DNA from: Xylophilus sp042867185
GTDB taxonomy: Bacteria > Pseudomonadota > Gammaproteobacteria > Burkholderiales > Burkholderiaceae_C
DNA length: 64,000 bases
Assembly (NCBI GenBank): GCA_042867185.1
Contig: JBHZQV010000015.1
Span: forward strand, 1 to 64,000
Direction: 5' to 3'
The notes under the pieces: model-generated
The model's input: only the letters and a program-made list of their open reading frames with translations
The model's database searches: none
Told to the model about the DNA's origin: nothing
Shown here: positions 57,594 to 64,000 of the stretch, in pieces
How the letters are laid out: each line of letters starts with the position of its first letter
Numbering within the stretch: the stretch's first letter is position 1
Made by a program: the position numbers and the translations under genes

Positions 57594-59117
57594 TCAGCCC
57601 GGCGCCCGCGCCCGCAGCGCCGCCAGCAACCGCGCATGGATGCCACCGAAGCCGCCGTTGCTCATGCAGACGACCTGGTCGCCCGGCCGCGCGGCGGCCA
57701 CCACCTGCGCCACCAGGGTGTCGATGCTGCCGGCGGTGCGCGCCCGTTCGCCCAAGGGGGCCAGGGCCGCGGCCGCATCCCAGTCCAGGCCCGCGGTATG
57801 GCAGAACGACAGGTCGGCGTCTTCCAGGCTCCAGGGCAGTTGCGCTGCCATGTGGCCCAGCTTCATCGTGTTGCTGCGCGGCTCGAACACCGCCAGGATG
57901 CGCGCCGCGCCGTCCGGCCCCTGGCGGCGGCGCAGGCCGTCGAGCGTGGTGCGGATGGCGGTGGGGTGGTGGGCGAAGTCGTCGTACACCGTCACGCCGC
58001 CGGCGGTGCCGCGCACCTCCATCCGGCGCTTGACGTTGCGGAAGCCGGCCAGCGCCGTCGCAGCCTCCGCAGGTGCGATGCCGACATGCTCGGCCGCCGC
58101 GATCGCCGCCAGCGCGTTCTGCTGGTTGTGCACGCCGGTCAGGTCCCAGGCGACATGCGCCACCCGCCGGCCGCGCTGCAGCACGTCGAACGCATGCGGA
58201 TCGCCCTCGGCGGTGAAATCGTCGCCCGGCGCGCCGAAGCGGCGCACCTCGCTCCAGCAGCCCTGCTCCAGCACCGCGGCCAGGGCCGGCTCCTGCCCGT
58301 TGACGACCAGCCGGCCGCTGGCCGGCACGGTGCGTACCAGGTGGTGGAACTGGCGCTGGATCGCGGCCAGGTCGTCGAAGATGTCGGCGTGGTCGAACTC
58401 GAGGTTGTTCAGCACCGCGGTACGGGGCCGGTAGTGGACGAACTTGCTGCGCTTGTCGAAGAAGGCGGTGTCGTATTCGTCCGCCTCAAGCACGAAGGCC
58501 CCCCGGCTTTTCAGGCGCTGCCGCGCCTGTAATTCGCCACCCCCCGAGGGGGAGGCCCCGCCTGCGCCAGGGGGACCCTGGCGTGGCTCGGACGCGGAAA
58601 TGCCGCTCGATTTTTCTGTCGGGCTGAGCCGGCTGGGCGGGCTGCCCAGTCTTGCGGATACGCCGAAGTTCTGGGGGACGCCGCCGATCAGGAAGCCGGG
58701 GGCGAGGCCGGCGTGCTCCAGGATCCAGGCGAGCATCGAGGTGGTGGTGGTCTTGCCGTGGGTGCCGGCGACGGCCAGGACGTGGCGACCCTGCAGCACG
58801 TTCTCGGCGAGCCACTGGGGGCCGCTGGTGTAGCGGGCGCCGGTGTCGAGGATCGCCTCCATCAGCGGAAATTTCGGCGTGCCGTCGGCCAGCCGCGCGC
58901 GGCTGACCACGTTGCCGACCACGAACACGTCGGGCGCCAGGGCCAGCTGGTCGGCGCCGAAGCCTTCGATCAGGTCGATGCCGAGCGCGCGCAGCTGGTC
59001 GCTCATCGGCGGGTACACGCCGGCATCGCAGCCGGTCACCCGGTGGCCGGCCTCGCGGGCCAGGGCGGCCAGGCCGCCCATGAAGGTGCCGCAGATGCCC
59101 AGAATGTGAATATGCAT
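57594..59117 (-). CDS. mpl: UDP-MurNAc:L-Ala-gamma-D-Glu-meso-diaminopimelate ligase Mpl
   Basis: A 507-residue Mur-ligase family enzyme that recycles the cell wall tripeptide. HIHILGICGTFMGGLA is the signature N-terminus, GTHGKTTTTSML the ATP loop near residue 110, and EADEYDTAFFDKRSKFVHY and NNLEFDHADIF are family motifs. Between VSARLG and FVLEADEY there are about 45 extra Pro/Gly/Ser-rich residues that coincide with a repeat-like DNA segment. TAGAAT lies 8 bases before the ATG on the minus strand (59126-59131). Confidence 0.95.
   Translation of the reverse strand: MHIHILGICGTFMGGLAALAREAGHRVTGCDAGVYPPMSDQLRALGIDLIEGFGADQLALAPDVFVVGNVVSRARLADGTPKFPLMEAILDTGARYTSGPQWLAENVLQGRHVLAVAGTHGKTTTTSMLAWILEHAGLAPGFLIGGVPQNFGVSARLGSPPSRLSPTEKSSGISASEPRQGPPGAGGASPSGGGELQARQRLKSRGAFVLEADEYDTAFFDKRSKFVHYRPRTAVLNNLEFDHADIFDDLAAIQRQFHHLVRTVPASGRLVVNGQEPALAAVLEQGCWSEVRRFGAPGDDFTAEGDPHAFDVLQRGRRVAHVAWDLTGVHNQQNALAAIAAAEHVGIAPAEAATALAGFRNVKRRMEVRGTAGGVTVYDDFAHHPTAIRTTLDGLRRRQGPDGAARILAVFEPRSNTMKLGHMAAQLPWSLEDADLSFCHTAGLDWDAAAALAPLGERARTAGSIDTLVAQVVAAARPGDQVVCMSNGGFGGIHARLLAALRARAPG
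58501..58645 (-). repeat. Repeat-like in-frame insertion within mpl
   Basis: The minus strand contains GGCCTCCCCCTCGGGGGGTG followed by GCGAATTACAGGCGC and GCCGGGGGGCC. It resembles the repeat between accC and prmA (GGCGCCTCCCCCTCGCGGGG). It falls exactly at the site of the extra residues relative to other Mpl proteins and keeps the frame. Confidence 0.6.
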
Positions 59118-59149
59118 GGCGCGCGATTCTAAAGGCGAGGGTGTAATGT

Positions 59150-59215
59150 GCCGCTGGCCGGCGTCCCGCTTCGGCTGTCAGCTATTGAATTAATAGCGTT
59201 TGACCCTGTGCGACG
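59150..59215 (-). repeat. Dispersed GCTAT...TAGCT repeat, copy h
   Basis: On the minus strand it reads GCTATTAATTCAATAGCTGA followed by CAGCCGAAGCGGGACGCCGG and CCAGCGGC. It lies between the divergent mpl and nucleotidyltransferase-like genes, over their control regions. Confidence 0.75.
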
Positions 59216-59291
59216 GCCGGGCGTGGCCGCCTGGATGCGGTGCGGCGCCGGCTTCGCGAGAGAATGCAGGCCCCGCCCACCGAGGATCGTC

Positions 59292-59882
59292 ATGGACACG
59301 CTGAAAGCCGAGATTGCCGCCACCGCAGCCCGGCTGGTGGTGGAGGAGGGGCTGGAGTACGGCGCCGCCAAGCGCCGCGCCGTCAAGCAGCTGGGGCTGC
59401 CGGGCCGCTCCGCGCTGCCCGACAACGACCAGATCGAGGATTCGGTGCGCGAGTACATCGACCTGTTCTGCGCCGACACCCAGCCGGCCGAGCTGCGCGC
59501 GTTGCGCGAGGTGGCGGTGGTGTGGATGGAGCGGATGGCGCAGTTCCGCCCCTACGTGGCCGGCGCCGTCTGGCACGGCACGGCCACCCGGCATTCCGAT
59601 ATCTATATCCAGCTGTTCTGCGACGACTGCAAGTCGGCCGAGATCGCGCTGATCGACCACCATGTCGACTACGAGCCCCAGACCGTCACCGGCCTGCACG
59701 GCGAGCCGGTGGAGGCGCTGACGCTGGCCGCCCGCTGCCCCGAACTGCAGACGATGGTGGGCGTACACCTGCTGGTCTACGACCTGGACGACATGCGCGG
59801 CGCGCTGCGGCCCGATGCCAAGGGCCGCTCGCCCCGCGGCGACGTGGCCGCGGTGCGGGCACTGCTGGCCCAGACCGGCTGA
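59292..59882 (+). CDS. Conserved protein, possibly nucleotidyltransferase-fold
   Basis: A 196-residue cytoplasmic protein I do not recognise with certainty. The N-terminal half is helical (EEGLEYGAAKRRAVKQLG). AGAVWHGTATRHSDIYIQLF followed by CDD resembles the GS...DxD core of nucleotidyltransferases, but with changes (GTA for GS). No membrane segment is seen. Its place beside mpl is common in Comamonadaceae genomes as far as I recall. Its TGA stop begins a long inverted repeat. Confidence 0.7.
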   Translation: MDTLKAEIAATAARLVVEEGLEYGAAKRRAVKQLGLPGRSALPDNDQIEDSVREYIDLFCADTQPAELRALREVAVVWMERMAQFRPYVAGAVWHGTATRHSDIYIQLFCDDCKSAEIALIDHHVDYEPQTVTGLHGEPVEALTLAARCPELQTMVGVHLLVYDLDDMRGALRPDAKGRSPRGDVAAVRALLAQTG

Positions 59883-59940
59883 GAAGGTGCGAGAGAACCT
59901 GCTGCACGGCCCTGTCGTGACGGTTCTTTCACACCCTCCG
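59880..59940 (+). repeat. Long inverted repeat starting at a stop codon, copy 2
   Basis: Begins TGAGAAGGTGCGAGAGAACC, identical for 20 bases to the minus-strand copy at 37035-37016, and ends GGTTCTTTCACACCCTCCGA. The arms pair with a few mismatches around a 21-base centre. In both copies the first three bases are the stop codon of the preceding gene. Confidence 0.85.
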
Positions 59941-60011
59941 AGGCCACGGCGATCCACCGCCGACTTCCGCCGGCCCGCCAGCTTTCTTATCTTTTCTTCT
60001 GTGTATCCCGC

Positions 60012-60605
60012 ATGACCGATCCTACCGACCGCCCCTCGCCCGCCGACTCTCCCGCCGCTGCCAGTGCGGTCCCGTCGCGCCAACGCCGCGGCCTGCTGGT
60101 GGTGGCCGCGGGCGGCGTGGCGGCGTTGGCGGGCGCCGCGGTATCGTGGCGGCACTGGATGCCGGGCGAGGCCGCGGGTGGCGCCGACGACGCGGCGGTG
60201 CTGTGGCAGCAGTCGTTCGAGACGCCGGCCGGCGCGCCGCTCGACATGGCGCCGCTGCGCCACCGGCCGCTGCTGGTCAATTTCTGGGCGACCTGGTGCC
60301 CGCCGTGCGTGGAAGAGCTGCCGATGCTCGACCGCTTCCACCGCCAGCAGGCGGCCGGCAACGGCTGGCAGGTGCTGGGCGTGGCGATCGACCAGCCCTC
60401 GGCCGTGCGGCGTTTCCTGCAGAAGACCCCGGTGCAGTTCCCGGTGGCGATGGCCGGCCTGCAGGGCACCGATCTGGCCAAGGCGCTCGGCAACGACGCG
60501 GCCGGCCTGCCCTTCACCGTGGCCCTCGACAGGGGCGGCCGCGTGCTGCACCGTAAAATGGGCCAGCTCAGCGAATCCGACCTCCAGCGCTGGTCCGCAG
60601 CCTGA
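60012..60605 (+). CDS. TlpA/ResA-family thiol-disulfide oxidoreductase
   Basis: A 197-residue membrane-anchored thioredoxin-fold protein. After a 25-residue cytoplasmic part there is a membrane segment (residues 27-45). A periplasmic domain follows with active site WATWCPPCVEELP near residue 97 and the cis-Pro motif GLPFTVALD. It should reduce periplasmic disulfides, for instance in cytochrome c assembly. The gap to accB lacks the aroQ gene found here in Burkholderia. Confidence 0.9.
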   Translation: MTDPTDRPSPADSPAAASAVPSRQRRGLLVVAAGGVAALAGAAVSWRHWMPGEAAGGADDAAVLWQQSFETPAGAPLDMAPLRHRPLLVNFWATWCPPCVEELPMLDRFHRQQAAGNGWQVLGVAIDQPSAVRRFLQKTPVQFPVAMAGLQGTDLAKALGNDAAGLPFTVALDRGGRVLHRKMGQLSESDLQRWSAA

Positions 60606-60756
60606 GGCGGTCGGCCCCCTCCGAAGCGGCCGTGGCAGCCGCAAACCTCGACAGTTTTACGAGAAATTGAGGGGTAAAGCGCGTGGTACCTCCAAACTGG
60701 AGTAAATTCGCGCTCTATTTTTTACAGGCAGCTTACATCTGTCGGCTGGAGCATCC
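60606..60756 (+). promoter_or_regulatory. Promoter region of accB
   Basis: About 150 less GC-rich bases with an inverted repeat CTCCAAACTGGAG followed by TAAATT, a plausible -10 box near 60701-60706. The dyad could be an operator. No gene or leader peptide was recognised. Confidence 0.45.
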
Positions 60757-61203
60757 ATGGATTTGCGCAAACTGAAGACCCTGATCGACCTGGTCTCCGA
60801 ATCGAACGTCTCGGAACTCGAAATCACCGAGGCCGAAGGCAAGGTCCGCATCGTCAAGGGTGGCGGCGCAGTCGTCCAGCAGTTCGCCATGCAGGCCCCG
60901 GTGGCCGCGCCCGTCGGCGCCGCACCGGTCGCCGCGGCGCCGGTGGCCGCCGAGCCCGAGCTGCCGGCCGGCCATATCGTGAAGTCGCCGATGGTGGGGA
61001 CGCTCTACCACGCCGCCAGCCCGGGCGCGAAGTCGTTCGTCGAGGTGGGCAGCCAGATCAAGGAAGGCGAGACGATCTGCATCATCGAGGCGATGAAGAT
61101 CTTGAACGAGATCGAAGCCGACAAGTCGGGCACCGTGACCCAGATCCTGGGCGAGAACGGCCAGGCCGTCGAATACGGCCAGCCTTTGTTCGTGATCGCC
61201 TGA
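60757..61203 (+). CDS. accB: Biotin carboxyl carrier protein of acetyl-CoA carboxylase
   Basis: A 148-residue carrier that moves carboxybiotin from AccC to the carboxyltransferase for malonyl-CoA synthesis. The biotinylation motif IEAMKI is near residue 115. An N-terminal domain (MDLRKLKTLIDLVSESNVSE), an Ala/Pro linker and the biotinyl domain with KSPMVGTLYHAASPGAK are as in the family. accC follows after 15 bases. Confidence 0.97.
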   Translation: MDLRKLKTLIDLVSESNVSELEITEAEGKVRIVKGGGAVVQQFAMQAPVAAPVGAAPVAAAPVAAEPELPAGHIVKSPMVGTLYHAASPGAKSFVEVGSQIKEGETICIIEAMKILNEIEADKSGTVTQILGENGQAVEYGQPLFVIA

Positions 61204-61218
61204 GCCGGAACCGCTTAG

Positions 61219-62568
61219 ATGTTTAAGAAGATCCTAGTTGCCAACCGGGGCGAGATCGCCTTGCGTATCCAGCGAGCCTGCCGGGAGATGGGCGTCACCG
61301 CGGTGATGGTCTATTCGGAGGCCGACAAGGACGCCAAATACGTCAAGCTGGCAGAAGAGGCCGTCTGCATCGGGCCTGCCGCCTCGTCCAACTCCTACCT
61401 CAACATGCCGGCGATCATCTCGGCGGCCGAGGTGACCGATGCCGAGGCGATCCACCCCGGCTACGGCTTCCTGAGCGAGAACGCCAACTTCGCCGAGCGG
61501 GTGGAGAAGAGCGGCTTCCAGTTCATCGGCCCCACGCCCGAGTCGATCCGCATCATGGGCGACAAGGTGTCGGCCAAGCAGTCGATGCTGAAGGCCGGCG
61601 TGCCCTGCGTGCCCGGCTCCGAGGGCGAACTGCCCGACGACCCGGTGGTGATCAAACGGATCGCCAAGTCGATCGGCTATCCGGTGATCATCAAGGCCGC
61701 CGGCGGCGGCGGTGGCCGTGGCATGCGGGTGGTGCACACCGAGGCCGCGCTGATCAACGCGGTGCAGATGACCAAGGCCGAGGCCGGCGCCGCGTTCAAC
61801 AACCCGGCGGTGTACATGGAGAAGTTCCTCCAGAACCCGCGCCACATCGAGATCCAGATCCTGGCCGACAAGCACCGCAACGCGGTGTACCTGGGCGAGC
61901 GCGATTGCTCCATGCAGCGCCGCCACCAGAAGGTGATCGAGGAGGCGCCGGCGCCGGGCATCCCGCGCAAGCTGATCGAGCGCATCGGCGAGCGCTGCGT
62001 GGCCGCCTGCAAGAAGATCGGCTACCGGGGCGCCGGCACCTTCGAGTTCCTCTACGAGAACAACGAGTTCTATTTCATCGAGATGAACACCCGGGTGCAG
62101 GTGGAGCATCCGGTGACCGAGCTGATCACCGGCATCGACATCGTGAAGACGCAGATCATGGTGGCCGCCGGCGAGAAGCTGCCGTTCACCCAGCGCCAGA
62201 TCGAGCTGCGCGGCCACGCGATCGAATGCCGGGTCAATGCCGAGGACGCGTACAAGTTCACCCCGTCTCCCGGCCGGATCACCACCTGGCACGCGCCGGG
62301 CGGCCCGGGCGTGCGGGTCGACTCGCATGCCTACACCAACTACTTCGTGCCGCCCAACTACGACTCGATGATCGGCAAGATCATCACCCACGGCGACACC
62401 CGCGAGCAGGCCCTGGCCCGCATGCGCACCGCGCTGCTGGAGACGGTGATCGAAGGCATCAGCACCAACATCCCGCTGCACCGCGAGCTGCTGCTGGACG
62501 CGCGCTTCCAGGAGGGTGGCACCAACATCCACTACCTGGAAGAGTGGCTGGCACAGCACAAGCGATGA
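61219..62568 (+). CDS. accC: Biotin carboxylase subunit of acetyl-CoA carboxylase
   Basis: A 449-residue ATP-grasp enzyme that carboxylates the biotin of AccB. Motifs: ILVANRGEIALRI at the N-terminus, HPGYGFLSENA, the Gly-rich loop KAAGGGGGRGMRVV, ERDCSMQRRHQK and EMNTRVQVEHPVTE. Length and start are standard. The accBC operon arrangement is typical. Confidence 0.98.
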   Translation: MFKKILVANRGEIALRIQRACREMGVTAVMVYSEADKDAKYVKLAEEAVCIGPAASSNSYLNMPAIISAAEVTDAEAIHPGYGFLSENANFAERVEKSGFQFIGPTPESIRIMGDKVSAKQSMLKAGVPCVPGSEGELPDDPVVIKRIAKSIGYPVIIKAAGGGGGRGMRVVHTEAALINAVQMTKAEAGAAFNNPAVYMEKFLQNPRHIEIQILADKHRNAVYLGERDCSMQRRHQKVIEEAPAPGIPRKLIERIGERCVAACKKIGYRGAGTFEFLYENNEFYFIEMNTRVQVEHPVTELITGIDIVKTQIMVAAGEKLPFTQRQIELRGHAIECRVNAEDAYKFTPSPGRITTWHAPGGPGVRVDSHAYTNYFVPPNYDSMIGKIITHGDTREQALARMRTALLETVIEGISTNIPLHRELLLDARFQEGGTNIHYLEEWLAQHKR

Positions 62569-62576
62569 GGACGACT

Positions 62577-62665
62577 CCCCCCCGAAGTGCCTGCGGCGCC
62601 TCCCCCTCGCGGGGGCGCTACCTGCGGCCCGGCGAAGCCGGCTCCGCGGTGGCTCCGACGAAAGC
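62577..62665 (+). repeat. Repeat-like element between accC and prmA
   Basis: Contains GGCGCCTCCCCCTCGCGGGG with hairpin CCCC-TCGC-GGGG and GGCCCGGCGAAGCCGGCTCC, the latter identical to a part of the copy between ftsA and ftsZ. It fills nearly the whole gap and could reduce transcription into prmA. Confidence 0.65.
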
Positions 62666-62670
62666 ACTGC

Positions 62671-63561
62671 ATGTTTGAGATTCGGCTGCTCGTACCAGAG
62701 GACCGTGTCGAGCCGGTCAGCGACGCCCTGGAGGCGCTCGATGCGCTGTCCGTCAGCGTCGAGGATGCTGATGCGCAGACCGATGCGGAACAGGCCCTGT
62801 TCGGCGAGCCCGGCATGCCGCCGCCGAAAGACGGCTGGCAGCGCTCCCGGGTGCTGGCGCTGTTTCCGCAGGAGGCCGATGCCCGGGAGGCGGCCACGTT
62901 GCTGTCGGCCCAGGATTTCTTCGCCGACTGCCAGGTCCTGGAGATCGCCGAGGTGGCCGAGCAGGACTGGGTGCGCCTCACCCAGTCGCAGTTCGCGCCG
63001 GTCGAGATCACGCCCGATTTCTGGATCGTGCCCACCTGGCACGAGCCGCCGGCCGCCGCCCGCCATGTGATCCGGCTCGACCCGGGCCTGGCCTTCGGCA
63101 CCGGCACCCATCCGACGACCCGCATGTGCCTGCGCTGGATCGCCCGCCAGGCCGCGCCGCTGGGCCGGGTGCTCGACTACGGCTGCGGCTCGGGCATCCT
63201 GGCGATCGGTGCGTCGCGCTACGGCGCCTCGGAGATCGACGCGGTCGATATCGACGAGGCGGCGGTGCAGTCGACCCTGCTGAACGCCGCCGCCAACGCC
63301 GCCGCGCTGCAGGCCGGCCTGCCGACCCAGGCGCAGGGCGTCTACGGCACGGTGCTGGCCAACATTTTGGCCACGCCGCTCAAGGTGCTGGCGCCGCTGC
63401 TCTGCGCCCACGTGGCGCCCGGCGGATCGCTGGTGCTCGCCGGTATCCTGGAGCGCCAGGCCGACGAGTTGAAAGCCGCCTACGCCCCGTATCTGGCCCT
63501 GTCGGTGTCCGACACCGAAGACGGCTGGATCCTGATGACCGCGCAACGCGCATCCGCTTGA
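62671..63561 (+). CDS. prmA: Ribosomal protein L11 methyltransferase PrmA
   Basis: A 296-residue SAM-dependent enzyme that trimethylates ribosomal protein L11. The N-terminal substrate domain starts MFEIRLLVPEDRVEPVSDAL. The catalytic domain has DPGLAFGTGTHPTTRMCL, VLDYGCGSGILAIGA and VLANILATPL. accBC-prmA is a common betaproteobacterial order. Confidence 0.96.
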   Translation: MFEIRLLVPEDRVEPVSDALEALDALSVSVEDADAQTDAEQALFGEPGMPPPKDGWQRSRVLALFPQEADAREAATLLSAQDFFADCQVLEIAEVAEQDWVRLTQSQFAPVEITPDFWIVPTWHEPPAAARHVIRLDPGLAFGTGTHPTTRMCLRWIARQAAPLGRVLDYGCGSGILAIGASRYGASEIDAVDIDEAAVQSTLLNAAANAAALQAGLPTQAQGVYGTVLANILATPLKVLAPLLCAHVAPGGSLVLAGILERQADELKAAYAPYLALSVSDTEDGWILMTAQRASA

Positions 63562-63619
63562 ACGCGCAGCGGGTCCGAGGCCGGACACGCCCCGGCCGCT
63601 GCCTAGAATCGGGGCTGCC

Positions 63620-64000
63620 ATGAGCCTCATCACCCGCTGCCCCAACTGCAGCACGATGTTCAAGATCGTGCCCGACCAGCTCCGCATCTCGGAAGGCTGG
63701 GTGCGCTGCGGCCATTGCTCCGACATCTTCGATGCGTCGCGGCACCTGCAGTCGCACGACGAGGCCGCGCGGGCCGCCGATGGCGCGAACGCGCCGGCTC
63801 CTGCGCCTGCGATCGACCCGGTAGCCGCGACCGCCGCGGTGGCCGCGGCGCCCCTCGACACGGCTGCCCCCGATGTCCCGGCGCTGTCGGACGACCCGGT
63901 CGCCGCGTCGCGCGCACTTTCGGCACCGGCCGGTGCGGCAGTGCCAACAGAGGCACCTTCGGTCTGGCTGCGCCGCTCCGGCGCCAGTGCGCTGCTGCAC
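63620..64000 (+). CDS. Zinc-ribbon DUF3426 protein (cut by window end)
   Basis: The first 127 codons are visible with no stop before the edge. The N-terminus has a MJ0042-type zinc ribbon, TRCPNCSTMFKI...VRCGHCSDIFDA, with two CxxC pairs. A Pro/Ala-rich disordered stretch follows. Members of this family usually have a membrane segment and a C-terminal DUF3426 domain and follow prmA. TAGAAT (63604-63609) lies 10 bases before the ATG. Confidence 0.85.
   Translation, partial: MSLITRCPNCSTMFKIVPDQLRISEGWVRCGHCSDIFDASRHLQSHDEAARAADGANAPAPAPAIDPVAATAAVAAAPLDTAAPDVPALSDDPVAASRALSAPAGAAVPTEAPSVWLRRSGASALLH

Noticed and set aside
61234..63861. 875-codon minus-strand frame opposite accC and prmA
   Set aside because: It is composed of His/Arg/Gly/Ala-rich noise and is antisense to three well-supported genes.

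Overview
The window is a GC-rich (roughly 70 percent) stretch of a betaproteobacterial chromosome, most likely Burkholderiales, family Comamonadaceae (Acidovorax- or Xylophilus-like). The evidence is the gene order dapF-DUF484-xerC, cobW-dksA-STAS-hslVU and mraZ-to-lpxC, a Gram-negative porin of the Burkholderiales type, and dispersed short palindromic repeats of a kind known from Comamonadaceae. Two loci point to plant association: a secreted GH6 cellobiohydrolase and a probable type III effector. No tRNA, rRNA, CRISPR array, transposase or phage gene was seen.

Layout. 0.2-7 kb: dapF, a DUF484 protein, xerC, rlmI, a convergent DUF2239 gene, then a COG0523 GTPase beside a dksA that lacks the zinc-finger cysteines, and a STAS-domain protein. 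8.8-11 kb: a GH6 cellulase on the minus strand in visibly AT-richer DNA, separating the STAS gene from hslV-hslU. 13.4-33.1 kb: a complete division and cell wall cluster (mraZ rsmH ftsL ftsI murE murF mraY murD ftsW murG murC ddl ftsQ ftsA ftsZ lpxC). It is tightly coupled by stop/start overlaps, begins with a four-repeat MraZ-type operator and ends at a strong terminator shared with a convergent porin gene.

33-44.6 kb is one long minus-strand series: yqiA-like esterase, RNase II/R family enzyme, TonB-like protein, aroE, mtgA, TPR protein, sulfatase, plsC-like acyltransferase, cdsA-like enzyme, ruvC, porin. 44.8-52.2 kb is plus strand: HDOD-GAF protein, rodA, MFS transporter, tldD and a large membrane protein. 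52.2-54 kb (minus) holds a lipoprotein joining a PAP2/class A acid phosphatase domain to autotransporter-type repeats. 54.2-55.5 kb is a DAHP synthase gene preceded by an aromatic-rich leader peptide and an attenuator. 55.7-57.5 kb is the likely effector. 57.6-64 kb holds mpl (minus), an unrecognised nucleotidyltransferase-like gene, tlpA, accB-accC, prmA and the start of a zinc-ribbon DUF3426 gene cut by the window end.

Most striking points. (1) The 581-residue protein at 55755-57500 joins a ChaC-like gamma-glutamylcyclotransferase domain (as in the Ralstonia effector RipAY) to a cysteine-dioxygenase-like cupin with all three metal-binding histidines, suggesting consecutive attack on host glutathione and its cysteine. 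(2) A classical ribosome-mediated attenuator with a Phe/Tyr/Trp leader peptide precedes the DAHP synthase gene. (3) Several dispersed repeat families are present, some apparently inside the reading frames of mpl, tldD, murE and the RNB gene, and one whose two copies begin exactly at the stop codon of the preceding gene. (4) At least seven genes have a TAnAAT-like -10 box only 6-10 bases before the start codon, suggesting leaderless or near-leaderless mRNAs. All functional statements rest on reading the translated sequence; no database search was possible.
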